Shown: in pieces, positions 1-6,986 of the stretch
Numbering within the stretch: the first letter of the stretch is position 1
Layout: each line of letters opens with the position of its first letter
Assembly: GCA_012271025.1 (NCBI GenBank)
Contig: JAAXHF010000412.1
Coordinates: forward strand, 1 to 18,847
Direction of reading: 5' to 3'
From: Deltaproteobacteria bacterium
GTDB lineage: Bacteria > Desulfobacterota_B > Binatia > Bin18
DNA: 18,847 nucleotides
Position numbers and translations under genes: made by a program
Notes under the pieces: generated by a model
Databases searched by the model: none
The model's input: only the letters and a program-made list of their open reading frames with translations
What the model was told of the DNA's origin: nothing

Positions 1-139
1 CTTCTGGGCCTCGGACTTTCCGCACCTCGACCATCCGGGCAACTACATGGACGAACTCAAGGAGTTGGTCGAACCCATGTCGGACGCGACCCGCCAAAAG
101 GTCATTGGCCAGAACGTCACCGAGGTGTACGGCCTGTAA
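1..139 (+). CDS. Amidohydrolase family 2 protein, C-terminal fragment
   Basis: Only the last 45 residues lie in the window; the gene begins upstream of base 1 and its first whole codon is at base 2. The reading frame starts FWASDFPHLDHPGNY and ends with NVTEVYGL before TAA. The SDFPH motif is the C-terminal metal-site Asp/His block of the amidohydrolase-2 (ACMSD-like, COG2159) family, and the final N-V-x-x-x-Y-G-L is the usual last helix of that family. Two full-length relatives lie further on at 5758-6891 and 7658-8764 with the equivalent SDYPH block. The stop codon is 20 bases before the next ATG, so it is very probably co-transcribed with the VOC and CMD genes. Reaction unknown: family members hydrolyse or decarboxylate small cyclic or carboxylated substrates. 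Confidence 0.85.
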   Translation, partial: FWASDFPHLDHPGNYMDELKELVEPMSDATRQKVIGQNVTEVYGL

Positions 140-159
140 CACACAAAGGAGGAAGAGCC

Positions 160-606
160 ATGCTCGACCGTATCTTTCACGTCAACATCTGCGTGCGGGA
201 CATGGAGCGCTCGATCCGCTTCTACGAGCAGATCGGTTTCCACAAGGTCAACGACTTTACCGGCGACGACCCGCGCATCGGCGAGGGGCTGGGCGTAGAA
301 GCCAGCAAGATACGCGGCGTGTTCATGCGCATCGGCGATGATCCCAACGCCCCGGTGCTCGACCTGGTGCAGTTCCTCGACCCCCCGACCCAGGGCCAGC
401 CCTACGCCAGCCTGAACAACGTCGGCATCTGCCGCATCGCCTTTGCCGTCAGCGACATCGAGAAAGCCTACGCCGAGCTGCAAAAGCTCGACGTCGAGTT
501 CGTGGCTCCGCTGACGACCATCGACGGTCCGGGAGACGGGCAGGCCAGTTTTGTGTGCTTCAAAGATCCCGACGGGACGATTCTTGAGCTGATCAGCGGA
601 GCCTAG
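160..606 (+). CDS. VOC (glyoxalase/bleomycin-resistance) family protein
   Basis: A 148-residue protein with the two beta-alpha-beta-beta-beta modules of the vicinal oxygen chelate fold. Module one begins IFHVNICVRDMERSIRFYEQ (about residues 5-24), and module two spans about 88-145, ending FKDPDGTILELI. Family members are metal-dependent lyases, isomerases or dioxygenases, or simple binding proteins. Candidate ligands are His7 and Glu143. At the start of module two, where many active members have His in an H-x-A-F motif, this protein has Arg92 (CRIAFAV), so the metal site may be altered. The start is supported by AAAGGAGG about 8 bases upstream. It sits 20 bases after an amidohydrolase-2 gene and 32 before a CMD gene, suggesting a small catabolic operon. 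Substrate unknown; glyoxalase I activity should not be assumed. Confidence 0.88.
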   Translation: MLDRIFHVNICVRDMERSIRFYEQIGFHKVNDFTGDDPRIGEGLGVEASKIRGVFMRIGDDPNAPVLDLVQFLDPPTQGQPYASLNNVGICRIAFAVSDIEKAYAELQKLDVEFVAPLTTIDGPGDGQASFVCFKDPDGTILELISGA

Positions 607-638
607 ACACCCAACACCGCCGAAAGGAGAACAGACCC

Positions 639-1166
639 ATGGCACGTATTCCGTATGTGGAAAAAGACACCGCAAGTGACGAAACCAAGGAGTTGTACGC
701 CTCGTTCGAGCAGCAGTTCGGCATCCCCCAGGTGCCCAACGTCGTCAAGGCGCTGTCCAACAGCCCCAAGCTGGCCAGGCGCGTCTTTCCGCTGGCCAAC
801 TACTTCATGAACGAGTCGGCCCTGGACCCCCGGCTGCGCGAGCTGGCCGTGCTGACGCTGATGGACCGGCTGAACTGCAAGTACGGGTTTGTGCGGCATA
901 TCGACATCGCCGAGCGCACCGGCATTTCACGCGAGCAGATCGACAATATCGCCTCGTACCAGACGAGCGAGCTGTTCAGCGACGACGACAAGCTGATCAT
1001 CCGCTACGCCGAGGAGCTGACCCAGAAGGGTCAGGTCGATGACGGCCTGTTTCAGCAGGTCCGGGATCTCATCGGACAGGACAACGTCCTGGATCTGACT
1101 GCGGCCACCGCCTTCTGGAACATGATGGCGCGGAATCTGAACGCCTTGCAGGTCGATCTGGAGTAA
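639..1166 (+). CDS. Carboxymuconolactone decarboxylase (CMD/AhpD-like) family protein
   Basis: A 175-residue all-helical CMD-domain protein. The conserved core is LRELAVL (about 66-72) followed by LNCKYGFVRHIDIAERTG (about 78-95) and then a GISREQI-type helix. In AhpD the proton-relay/catalytic set is Glu, 12 residues, Cys-x-x-Cys, 3 residues, His. Here Glu68, Cys80 and His87 keep that spacing, but the second Cys position is Gly83, so a CxxC disulfide peroxidase reaction is not possible in the classical form. It may be a decarboxylase-like or binding CMD protein. AAAGGAGA lies just before the ATG, which follows the VOC stop by 32 bases, so it is probably the third gene of the amidohydrolase-VOC-CMD operon. 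No clear terminator follows. Confidence 0.88.
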   Translation: MARIPYVEKDTASDETKELYASFEQQFGIPQVPNVVKALSNSPKLARRVFPLANYFMNESALDPRLRELAVLTLMDRLNCKYGFVRHIDIAERTGISREQIDNIASYQTSELFSDDDKLIIRYAEELTQKGQVDDGLFQQVRDLIGQDNVLDLTAATAFWNMMARNLNALQVDLE

Positions 1167-1284
1167 GCAGGCCGGGCGATCCCATGGGTCGCTCCTTCCC
1201 TGCGGCCGCACCGCCCGGACTGCTCCGGTAAGAATCTGAGCCGGATGGACCATATTGGAAAAATCCTGAAGGGAAGCGAGGAGA
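1167..1284 (+). other. Intergenic gap between CMD and Uma2 genes
   Basis: A 118-base gap with no ORF. It contains a 7-bp inverted repeat CCGGGCG (1172-1178) / CGCCCGG (1212-1218) with a long loop that includes a GCGGCCGC palindrome. No T-tract follows, so I do not call it a terminator. Purine-rich GAAGGGA and GAGGAG runs just before 1285 serve as the likely ribosome site of the next gene. No convincing promoter pair was seen. Confidence 0.4.
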
Positions 1285-1911
1285 ATGCCGACAAAAATCA
1301 GCTCAACGCCACCGGCACCGGATGAGCGAACCGCGCCCACATGGGAAGGAGACTCTCGGTTTCCGATGCAGGCTGAGTGGAGCGAGGACGACTATCTGAG
1401 GCTCACCGATCACACCCGGCGTCTGCTGGAATTCAGAGACGGACACATCGAGGTCGTGCCGATGCCGACGGACGAACATCAGCGGATCGTCCTGTTTCTG
1501 TACCGGACTGTGTATGCCTTTCTCAGGACGCGGATCGACGGTATCGTCCTCGTTGCTCCCCTCCGTCTGCGTCTGCATACAGGGCGGTATCGCGGACCGG
1601 ATCTGCTGGTGTTGCTATCGGCCAAGGATAAGCGTCGCGGCAATCAGTTCTGGACAGGAGCTGACCTTGTCTTGGAAGTGGTCAGTCCCGACGACCCGCA
1701 ACGGGATCTGATAGACAAACGCCAGGAATACGCCGCAGCAGGAATCCCTGAATACTGGATCGTTGACCCGGCAGCCGAGCGGATCAGCGTCCTGTGTCTC
1801 CAAGGCGGGAGCTATGGGGAACACGGCGTTTTTTTGCGAGGCATGGAAGCGACCTCCAGCCTGCTTGCGGGGTTCAGAGTGGCGGTCGCTGCTGTCTTGG
1901 ACGCGGAATGA
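1285..1911 (+). CDS. Uma2 family endonuclease-like protein (DUF820)
   Basis: A 208-residue protein of the Uma2/DUF820 family, which has a PD-(D/E)XK restriction-like nuclease fold. Visible core: PDLLVL with Pro105-Asp106, then LVLEVVSPDD with Glu131, Lys145 in the following helix (DLIDKRQEY), and the family signature GIPEYWIVDP at 153-162. The order PD...ExxSP...K...GIxEYWIVDP and the length match the family. Biological role is generally unknown; members are numerous in cyanobacteria, Chloroflexi, Planctomycetes and other environmental bacteria, often as scattered singletons. The N-terminal 25 residues are low in structure signal and the true start could be slightly downstream. GAGGAG is almost adjacent to the ATG and GAAGGGA lies about 10 bases upstream. 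It converges with the MFS gene and looks unrelated to its neighbours. Confidence 0.88.
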   Translation: MPTKISSTPPAPDERTAPTWEGDSRFPMQAEWSEDDYLRLTDHTRRLLEFRDGHIEVVPMPTDEHQRIVLFLYRTVYAFLRTRIDGIVLVAPLRLRLHTGRYRGPDLLVLLSAKDKRRGNQFWTGADLVLEVVSPDDPQRDLIDKRQEYAAAGIPEYWIVDPAAERISVLCLQGGSYGEHGVFLRGMEATSSLLAGFRVAVAAVLDAE

Positions 1912-2006
1912 GCGAATGGCATGGTCGCATTCTTCAGTGTATAGGCTGTGCGCGGGACGTGGGCTGGAGCGGCTCATGTCAGGCTGTCGCCATGTCGTTC
2001 TGCGCT

Positions 2007-2037
2007 CGTCATGCCGGACATGGTCTGGCATCCAGGG
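2007..2037. repeat. REP-like palindromic element between convergent genes
   Basis: A stem-loop with arms ATGCCGGAC (2011-2019) and GTCTGGCAT (2023-2031), 9 pairs including one G-T wobble, and loop ATG. It is flanked by CGTC on the left and CCAGGG on the right. The layout closely resembles the dispersed intergenic palindromes of the CGTCATTCCGG...CCGGAATCCAGGG type found in many proteobacterial genomes. It lies in the 157-base gap between the convergent Uma2 and MFS genes, where it could also act as a bidirectional transcription stop. Copy number elsewhere in the genome is unknown. The rest of the gap shows nothing I can name. Confidence 0.5.
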
Positions 2038-2068
2038 ACCGGCCGGCTCTACGGAATCGTGAATTGCG

Positions 2069-3388
2069 CTAGGGTCCGGACTCCAGACCGGGCACGAACG
2101 CTGGGCGGTCGGCCCGCAGCTCCGGCGCCGTCAGCGCCGCTCCGGCCCCGGCTATAAACAGCCCGATGCAGCCCACAAACGCCCAGTCGTAGCTTCCCAG
2201 GGCGTCAAAAATCGCGCCGGCGATGATCGGCCCGGAGGCGCCCCCGATGCTGAGGCCGATCGTGCCCAGCACCCCGGCGATGGTCCCGAACGCCTGTCGA
2301 CCGAAATCATGGCCGACGGTCAGCGGCCACAGGACGATCATGCCGCCATGGCCCAGACCGAACAGGGGAATGAACAGCGCCAGGCTCCAGGCCCCCAAGA
2401 GGTCGAGATACATCAGAAAGCCGGTTCCGACCGCCTGCATCAGCAGACACCCCGCCAGGATATAGTGCGGACGCGGAAAGTGCTCACTGACCCAGCCGGC
2501 CGCAAAACGCCCGACCATGCTCATGCCCAGGCTGACGCCGGTAAGCGTCGCGGCCAACTCAAGCGACTGGCCGATGTCTTGCAGAAAGGCGACCTGGTGG
2601 GTGTAGACCGCCCCGGCCGCCATCAGGCCCAGGCAGAAGGCCACGCCCAACAGCCAGAAGGTCGAGGTGAACAGGGCCTCTTTGAGCGTCCAGTCTCTGG
2701 GCGCCGGCGCGTCCGGCGTGTCCTCCGGCTCGATAGGGTCGGCCGAGCCGTTCTGCCCCAGCGCCCGCAAGCCCTTCTCCTCGGGAGTGTTGACCACAAA
2801 GAACCAGATGAGCGGAAACATCAGGCCGAGCGACAGAACGGCCAGGGCCTGGTAGGCCACCCGCCAGTTGAACTCGGCGATCAGGAATCCGCACAGCGGC
2901 ACCAGGACCAGCCCTCCGCCGCTGGCGCCGACCAGGGCAATGCCCATGGCCAGTCCCCGTTTGGCCACAAACCACTGGGTCACGACCTTGCCGACCGGCA
3001 TGGGACCGATGCCGGCCAGGCCGACGCCCAAGAGCAGATACCAGCCGTAATAGCTGCTCAGACTCTCGACCGCGCTGAGGAACAGCAGGGCCACGCCGTC
3101 GATCACCGCGCTCAGCAGAAAGACGCGTCTGGCTCCGATGTGATCGACCAGCCAGCCCCAGCCGGGCAGCACCAGCCCGCCGATCAGCAGGTACAGCGAG
3201 AAGGCGGTGGCGGTTTCCGCCCGCGACCAGCCAAACTCCTCGGTCAGTGGCTTGAGAAAGGTCGAAAAGGTGTAGGTGAAGCCGCCGTCGATGATCGACA
3301 CGAAAAACAGGATGGCGATAATGAACCAGCCGTAGAACACACGCTCAGCGCCGCCTGCTCCTCCACGCTCTGTCGCCTGCTCGTCCAT
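2069..3388 (-). CDS. MFS transporter, monocarboxylate/OFA-like
   Basis: A 439-residue major facilitator with about 12 hydrophobic segments and a hydrophilic mid-loop (roughly 200-240, rich in Asp, Glu and Pro). Features: short cytoplasmic N-terminus, VFYGWFIIAILFFVSII as TM1, EEFGWSRAET at 50-59, then the loop 2-3 MFS signature GWLVDHIGARR (about 78-88). The YGW...EEFGWSR pattern is typical of the oxalate/formate antiporter and monocarboxylate-transporter-like branch (COG2223), so a small organic anion is the likely substrate, by inference. No good Shine-Dalgarno precedes the ATG. A 15-bp hairpin lies between it and the upstream NTF2-like gene. It may import or export a substrate or product of the amidohydrolase cluster. 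Confidence 0.9.
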   Translation of the reverse strand: MDEQATERGGAGGAERVFYGWFIIAILFFVSIIDGGFTYTFSTFLKPLTEEFGWSRAETATAFSLYLLIGGLVLPGWGWLVDHIGARRVFLLSAVIDGVALLFLSAVESLSSYYGWYLLLGVGLAGIGPMPVGKVVTQWFVAKRGLAMGIALVGASGGGLVLVPLCGFLIAEFNWRVAYQALAVLSLGLMFPLIWFFVVNTPEEKGLRALGQNGSADPIEPEDTPDAPAPRDWTLKEALFTSTFWLLGVAFCLGLMAAGAVYTHQVAFLQDIGQSLELAATLTGVSLGMSMVGRFAAGWVSEHFPRPHYILAGCLLMQAVGTGFLMYLDLLGAWSLALFIPLFGLGHGGMIVLWPLTVGHDFGRQAFGTIAGVLGTIGLSIGGASGPIIAGAIFDALGSYDWAFVGCIGLFIAGAGAALTAPELRADRPAFVPGLESGP

Positions 3389-3425
3389 GGCGCGGTCTCA
3401 GCCGAGTATGGCTCCTGGCGACCTG

Positions 3426-3477
3426 AAGAGGAAACGTGTCCAGCATCCTCATGCCAGAGGACGACACGTTTCCTCTT
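3426..3477. repeat. Perfect 15-bp inverted repeat (long hairpin)
   Basis: AAGAGGAAACGTGTC at 3426-3440 pairs perfectly with GACACGTTTCCTCTT at 3463-3477. Inside the 22-base loop, TCCTC (3446-3450) and GAGGA (3457-3461) form a second stem. It lies between the NTF2-like gene and the MFS gene, both on the minus strand. A short T-run follows only on the plus strand, so as a minus-strand terminator it is atypical. It may be a mRNA 3'-end stabiliser, a terminator for plus-strand (antisense) transcription, or an operator for the MFS gene, whose start codon is 38 bases away. Confidence 0.7.
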
Positions 3478-3492
3478 TTCCGCCCACAGGTG

Positions 3493-3885
3493 TCAGCTGC
3501 CGGACGGGAGCTGCGAGGCGTGAATGGCCACCTCCTGCCACCTCCCGTCAGTCTTGGCAAAAATAAAGGTGAAGCGCGCAAACGTTGCGCTCAGCGGACC
3601 ATCCTTGGGCTTGACCGCCAGCGACATGTGGCCCCACACAATCCCCGTACTGCCGATAACGCGGCACTGGGGGTTGATCGGCGTCAGGCTCAGGCTCTCG
3701 GCGTTGGCAAAGTTCGCCTCGGCCAGCGGCACCAGGGTGGATTTTCCTTCCACCGCAAACGGCGAGAAGGGCGGAAAGGCGACGATTTGCTCGTGCCAAA
3801 AGGACGAATACGCGCCGGCGTCACGTCGGTTGATTGCGGCCACAACTTGTTCAAAGGTCCCGGCAAGGTCATCAATGTCTGCCAT
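3493..3885 (-). CDS. NTF2-like / SnoaL-like domain protein
   Basis: A 130-residue protein with the cone-shaped NTF2-like fold pattern: an N-terminal helix (DLAGTFEQVVAAINRRDAGAYSSFW), a central strand pair, and a C-terminal ARFTFIFAKTDGRWQEVAIHAS hairpin that is typical of SnoaL/YybH-like DUF4440 proteins. Such proteins are small isomerases, hydrolases, cyclases or ligand-binding domains, so function cannot be assigned. The ATG is preceded by GGGAGGAAGAC, a good ribosome site. A strong terminator ends immediately before this ribosome site, so the gene either has its own promoter inside or upstream of that hairpin, or is expressed by read-through from the D-aminoacylase-like gene. Probably an accessory enzyme of the cluster. 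Confidence 0.8.
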   Translation of the reverse strand: MADIDDLAGTFEQVVAAINRRDAGAYSSFWHEQIVAFPPFSPFAVEGKSTLVPLAEANFANAESLSLTPINPQCRVIGSTGIVWGHMSLAVKPKDGPLSATFARFTFIFAKTDGRWQEVAIHASQLPSGS

Positions 3886-3897
3886 GTCTTCCTCCCG

Positions 3898-3931
3898 AAA
3901 AAAGGCTGAGAAGAATGATTCTTCTCAGCCT
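3898..3931 (-). terminator. Rho-independent terminator after D-aminoacylase-like gene 1
   Basis: On the minus strand AGGCTGAGAAGAAT pairs perfectly with ATTCTTCTCAGCCT (positions 3931-3918 and 3916-3903) around a single central base, so the real loop opens to several bases. The stem ends at once in six Ts (3903-3898). It follows the stop codon of the 580-residue amidohydrolase by about 45 bases, and its T-tract is only 12 bases before the NTF2-like ATG. Its GGCTGA/TCAGCC core recurs in the terminators at 11326-11362 and 14074-14097. Confidence 0.88.
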
Positions 3932-3942
3932 GTGTGTCCGCG

Positions 3943-3962
3943 GACCGGGCCGCAGCCCGGTC
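3943..3962 (-). repeat. GC-rich hairpin preceding the terminator
   Basis: GACCGGGC (3943-3950) and GCCCGGTC (3955-3962) form an 8-bp stem with loop CGCA. It lies between the stop codon of the D-aminoacylase-like gene and its T-tailed terminator, making a tandem hairpin 3' end. It has no T-tract of its own, so a 3'-end stabilising or pausing role is the likeliest. Confidence 0.65.
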
Positions 3963-3976
3963 TCCGCAAGTTGTGC

Positions 3977-5719
3977 CTACCTGGCCGCGCCGTGACGCAG
4001 CAAGCCGCCCGGCGTGGCGTTGGTGCACACGCCGTCCTCAAAGGTCATCTCGCCGTTGACCAGCATCCAGCGGTAGCCCTCGGAACGCTGTACCCGACGC
4101 CACTCTCCGGTCGGCAGGTCTTCGACAATCTCGGTCGGCAGGATGTTCAGCTTGTCCAGGTCATACACCATCAGGTCGGCCGCCTGTCCCTCGCGCAGGT
4201 AGCCGCGGTCCCTGAAGCCTGCAGCCCAGGCCGGCATGCCGCTCAGGCGGTAGTGGCCCTGCTCCAGAGTCAGCATGCCGGCGTCACGCACCATCCAGGT
4301 CAGCAGGTCGGTCGGCCAGATGCCGGCGGTGATGAACTTCATGTGCGCCCCGCCGTCGGACAGACCGGCCATGACGTAGGGCGAATCCATCATCTTCTTG
4401 GAGTTCTCCTCACTGACGTTGAGGACGGGCGTGCGCCACTGAGTCTTGAGATCGTCGGCGACCGACAGATCGAGCAGCGCGTCGAGCACGTGCTTGTTCT
4501 CCATCTCGGCAATCTGGCCGACCGACAAGCCCTCGTACTTTTCCTCCAGATCGGGCCGGCGGACCTTCTTGGCGATAAAGGTCGGGATTTCTCCGAACAG
4601 GTCGATAGGCACCTGCCCCGAGTCATACTCCTCCTTCATCGCCCGGCGGATGTCGGGGTTGGCCAGCTTGGCCTTTCTCTCCTCGACCGTCCCCAGGGTC
4701 GCCTCGCGCCACACCTCGCTGTTGTCAAACAGGTTCCAGTCCTCAAAGGTGAACTCCAGGGGCAGGCGCACCGTGACGCCCTGGCCGAACACCCGGACAC
4801 CCCGGTTATTGGCCTCCTCCAGCCACTTGAGCTGCGACTGGAACACCTCGGGATACTGGTCGTTGACCGCCACCGCGTTGAACAGCACCGGCTGTCCGCT
4901 CTCCTCAGCCAGCTTGACGTTGAAGGCAAAGTCGTACTGCGGCCCCTTGGTCGGATCGTGGATGCTGGCGCTGGCCTGGGTGTACTGGATGCAGCCCGCG
5001 TTGCGCTCGCCGAGCGCTTTGGCCATGGTCAGGTAGAACTCGTCGGACAGCACGTCCGAAATCATGGGCGAGCCGTCATAGTCGCGCTGGACCGAGGCCA
5101 TGCCCTCGGGGAACAGCCGCTGGGCGCCCCAGCCAACCGCCCCGGCGTCCATGGCCTCGTGGAACATCTGCAAGACCTTCTGCATCTCCCTGTCGTTCGG
5201 CAGCCGCTTCTTGGACTCCTCATAGCCGCCCATGGCGTAGGCGACCAGGGGCGTGATCGGCACCAGCTGTGAGATGTTGACCCCCAGCGGCAGGGTGTCG
5301 ATATGGTCCATCCACTGCGGGAAGGTCTCCCAGTCAAAGGCCATCGTCTCTTTCATTGGGGCCAGGGGAATCGCCTCGTTGCGCGACATCGACAGCATGG
5401 CCCGCTCGGCATCCTTGCCATGCACGGGCGCAAAGCCGAAGCCGCAGTTGCCGATCGTGACCGAGGTCACGCCGTGCCAGCTGCCGATGCTCAGATACGG
5501 GTCCCAGTGGATCTGAGCATCGTAGTGGGTGTGCAGATCGATGGCGCCCGGCGCGACAATCAGCCCGCTGGCGTCCAGCACCCGACCGCCGTCGCTGGTC
5601 TTGAGACGCCCGATCTGGGCGATCTTGCCGTCCTTGATACCGACATCGGCGCGGTAGCGCGGAACTCCGCTTCCGTCAACAACCGTGCCGCCTTTAATCA
5701 GCGTGTCAAACTGTGCCAT
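3977..5719 (-). CDS. N-acyl-D-amino-acid deacylase-like amidohydrolase (paralogue 1)
   Basis: A 580-residue member of the COG3653 amidohydrolase branch, cytosolic, no signal peptide. N-terminal beta-sandwich strands (DTLIKGGTVVDG, VGIKDGKIAQIG) lead into IDLHTHYDAQ with His63 and His65, then SVTIGNCGFGFAPV with Cys92, and near the end GLSDGGAHMKF with Asp455. The 29-residue spacing from first His to Cys equals that of Alcaligenes D-aminoacylase (His67, Cys96), and Asp455 matches its catalytic Asp. However, the two further His ligands of that enzyme have no clear counterpart: the expected strands read CIQYTQ (243-248) and VLFNAV (278-283). So the metal centre or chemistry may differ, and N-deacylation is a family-based guess. 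GGAGGGAG precedes the ATG. It lies 38 bases after an amidohydrolase-2 gene, likely in one operon. Paralogues at 9513-11261 and 16373-18127. Confidence 0.9.
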   Translation of the reverse strand: MAQFDTLIKGGTVVDGSGVPRYRADVGIKDGKIAQIGRLKTSDGGRVLDASGLIVAPGAIDLHTHYDAQIHWDPYLSIGSWHGVTSVTIGNCGFGFAPVHGKDAERAMLSMSRNEAIPLAPMKETMAFDWETFPQWMDHIDTLPLGVNISQLVPITPLVAYAMGGYEESKKRLPNDREMQKVLQMFHEAMDAGAVGWGAQRLFPEGMASVQRDYDGSPMISDVLSDEFYLTMAKALGERNAGCIQYTQASASIHDPTKGPQYDFAFNVKLAEESGQPVLFNAVAVNDQYPEVFQSQLKWLEEANNRGVRVFGQGVTVRLPLEFTFEDWNLFDNSEVWREATLGTVEERKAKLANPDIRRAMKEEYDSGQVPIDLFGEIPTFIAKKVRRPDLEEKYEGLSVGQIAEMENKHVLDALLDLSVADDLKTQWRTPVLNVSEENSKKMMDSPYVMAGLSDGGAHMKFITAGIWPTDLLTWMVRDAGMLTLEQGHYRLSGMPAWAAGFRDRGYLREGQAADLMVYDLDKLNILPTEIVEDLPTGEWRRVQRSEGYRWMLVNGEMTFEDGVCTNATPGGLLRHGAAR

Positions 5720-5757
5720 GACTCCCTCCTGTGTGTTGGGAACGAAAAACGAACGCC

Positions 5758-6891
5758 TCAGTCAAAATGATACACCCGGGCGGCGTTCCCGCCGGCGATC
5801 TTGGCCTTCTCTTCTTCGGTGCAGCCGGCCAGAATATCCTCCAGAATCTGCCGGGTGCGGGGGAAGGTCGCCTCAGGATGCGGATAGTCCGAGCCCCACT
5901 GCAGATTGTCCACCCCGATGATGTGGCGGTGCTGAATGCCGAGGGCGTCTTCCTGAAAGCCGAGGAACACGTTGCGGTGGAAGTACTGGCTGGGCAGCAT
6001 ATCGCCCGGATAGCGGTCCCAGTAGCCCTTCTTGAACAGGTCGCGGGCGCGCTGGGTGTAGTTATAGTCGAGCCGGTCGATGAAGTGGGGCACCCACGAC
6101 AGCTCCATCTCGACCGCGCCGACCTGGAGTTTGGGATAACGGGCGAACACGCCGCTGTAGATCATCTGGGCCAGCGACATACGGACCCAGTAGTCGGCAT
6201 TGGCCAGAAAGGCCGGCGTCAGCTCGTCGAACACAAAAGTCTGACCCGGGCCGGGCCGATTCGTGCCGATATGCAGGCCGAGCGGCATGCCCAAATCCTG
6301 GGCGGCGGCCCACAGCGGATCGTACTCGGGCGTATCGTAGGTCAGTCCCTCGCGCGGGTAGCAGGTGATCATGGCTCCCGCCAGCCCCATGTTGGCGCAG
6401 CGCTCCAGCTCCTTGATGCCGGCCGGCAAATCGTCAATGTCGAGCATGGCGATGCCCTTGAGCTTGTTCGGGAAGGGCTTGCAGAACTCGGCCAGCCAGT
6501 CGTTGTAGGCGCGGAAGATGGCCGTCATGAGTTCGCTGTCCGACATGGTGAACAGCAGCAGGCCGACCGTCGGATAGATCACCCCGCCGTCCACCCCGTC
6601 CAGCTCCATGTCCTTGACGTGCTCCTCCGGCAGGTAGCCACCGGGCCGGACGTTGTCCATGGTATCGGCGCTGCTGAGCTTCTCGGGTTCCTCAAACCGC
6701 CGGCCGGTCTGGGCTCCGGCAAAGGCGCCCATGACCTTGCGACCGTCGCAGAACCACCAGTCGCCCCCGTCGTCGAGACGCCGCACCTGGGGGGCGCGCT
6801 CGCGCCACTTGGGCTCAACCCGCGTCGCCCACAGGTCGGCCGGCTCAAAAATGTGATTGTCCGAGGAGATGATCCTGTATGTGTCCGTCAT
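5758..6891 (-). CDS. Amidohydrolase family 2 protein (ACMSD-like)
   Basis: A 377-residue TIM-barrel metal-dependent hydrolase of the amidohydrolase-2 family (COG2159). Probable metal or catalytic residues: Asp11-x-His13 in SSDNHIFEP, His207 in LGLHIGT, and Asp335/His338 in WGSDYPHPEAT. The C-terminus GGNAARVYHFD is the usual family end. Family members decarboxylate or hydrolyse cyclic carboxylic substrates; the specific reaction is unknown. AAGGAGAGG lies just before the ATG. It is followed after 38 bases by D-aminoacylase-like paralogue 1 with no hairpin between, so the two are almost certainly co-transcribed. Upstream, a T-tailed hairpin separates it from the cupin gene. It resembles the divergent gene at 7658-8764 throughout, with the key His at the same residue number (207) in both. 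Confidence 0.92.
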   Translation of the reverse strand: MTDTYRIISSDNHIFEPADLWATRVEPKWRERAPQVRRLDDGGDWWFCDGRKVMGAFAGAQTGRRFEEPEKLSSADTMDNVRPGGYLPEEHVKDMELDGVDGGVIYPTVGLLLFTMSDSELMTAIFRAYNDWLAEFCKPFPNKLKGIAMLDIDDLPAGIKELERCANMGLAGAMITCYPREGLTYDTPEYDPLWAAAQDLGMPLGLHIGTNRPGPGQTFVFDELTPAFLANADYWVRMSLAQMIYSGVFARYPKLQVGAVEMELSWVPHFIDRLDYNYTQRARDLFKKGYWDRYPGDMLPSQYFHRNVFLGFQEDALGIQHRHIIGVDNLQWGSDYPHPEATFPRTRQILEDILAGCTEEEKAKIAGGNAARVYHFD

Positions 6892-6913
6892 AGCCTCTCC
6901 TTGTGTGTGGTCG

Positions 6914-6946
6914 AAAACGTCGGGGCGGTTGATGAACCGCCCCGAC
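6914..6946 (-). terminator. Probable terminator after the cupin gene
   Basis: A perfect 12-bp stem, GTCGGGGCGGTT (6919-6930) with AACCGCCCCGAC (6935-6946), and loop GATG. Read on the minus strand it is followed by GTTTTC, a short T-run. It lies 40 bases after the cupin stop and about 28 bases before the amidohydrolase-2 ATG. It may end or attenuate cupin transcripts, or partly uncouple cupin from the downstream pair. Confidence 0.65.
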
Positions 6947-6986
6947 TGTGTCCGGACTCCCCCAAGCGACTCGGACGGCGGGTCGG

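Noticed and set aside
1172..1218. Inverted repeat after the CMD gene as a terminator
   Set aside because: Long loop and no T-tract on either side.
2309..3523. 404-codon open frame on the plus strand opposite the MFS gene
   Set aside because: Its translation is rich in Gln, Arg, His and Gly without fold-like hydrophobic pattern, and it mirrors the transporter codons; a GC-driven shadow frame.
3524..5272. 582-codon open frame opposite D-aminoacylase-like gene 1
   Set aside because: No recognisable domain; the opposite strand has clear family motifs and a ribosome site.
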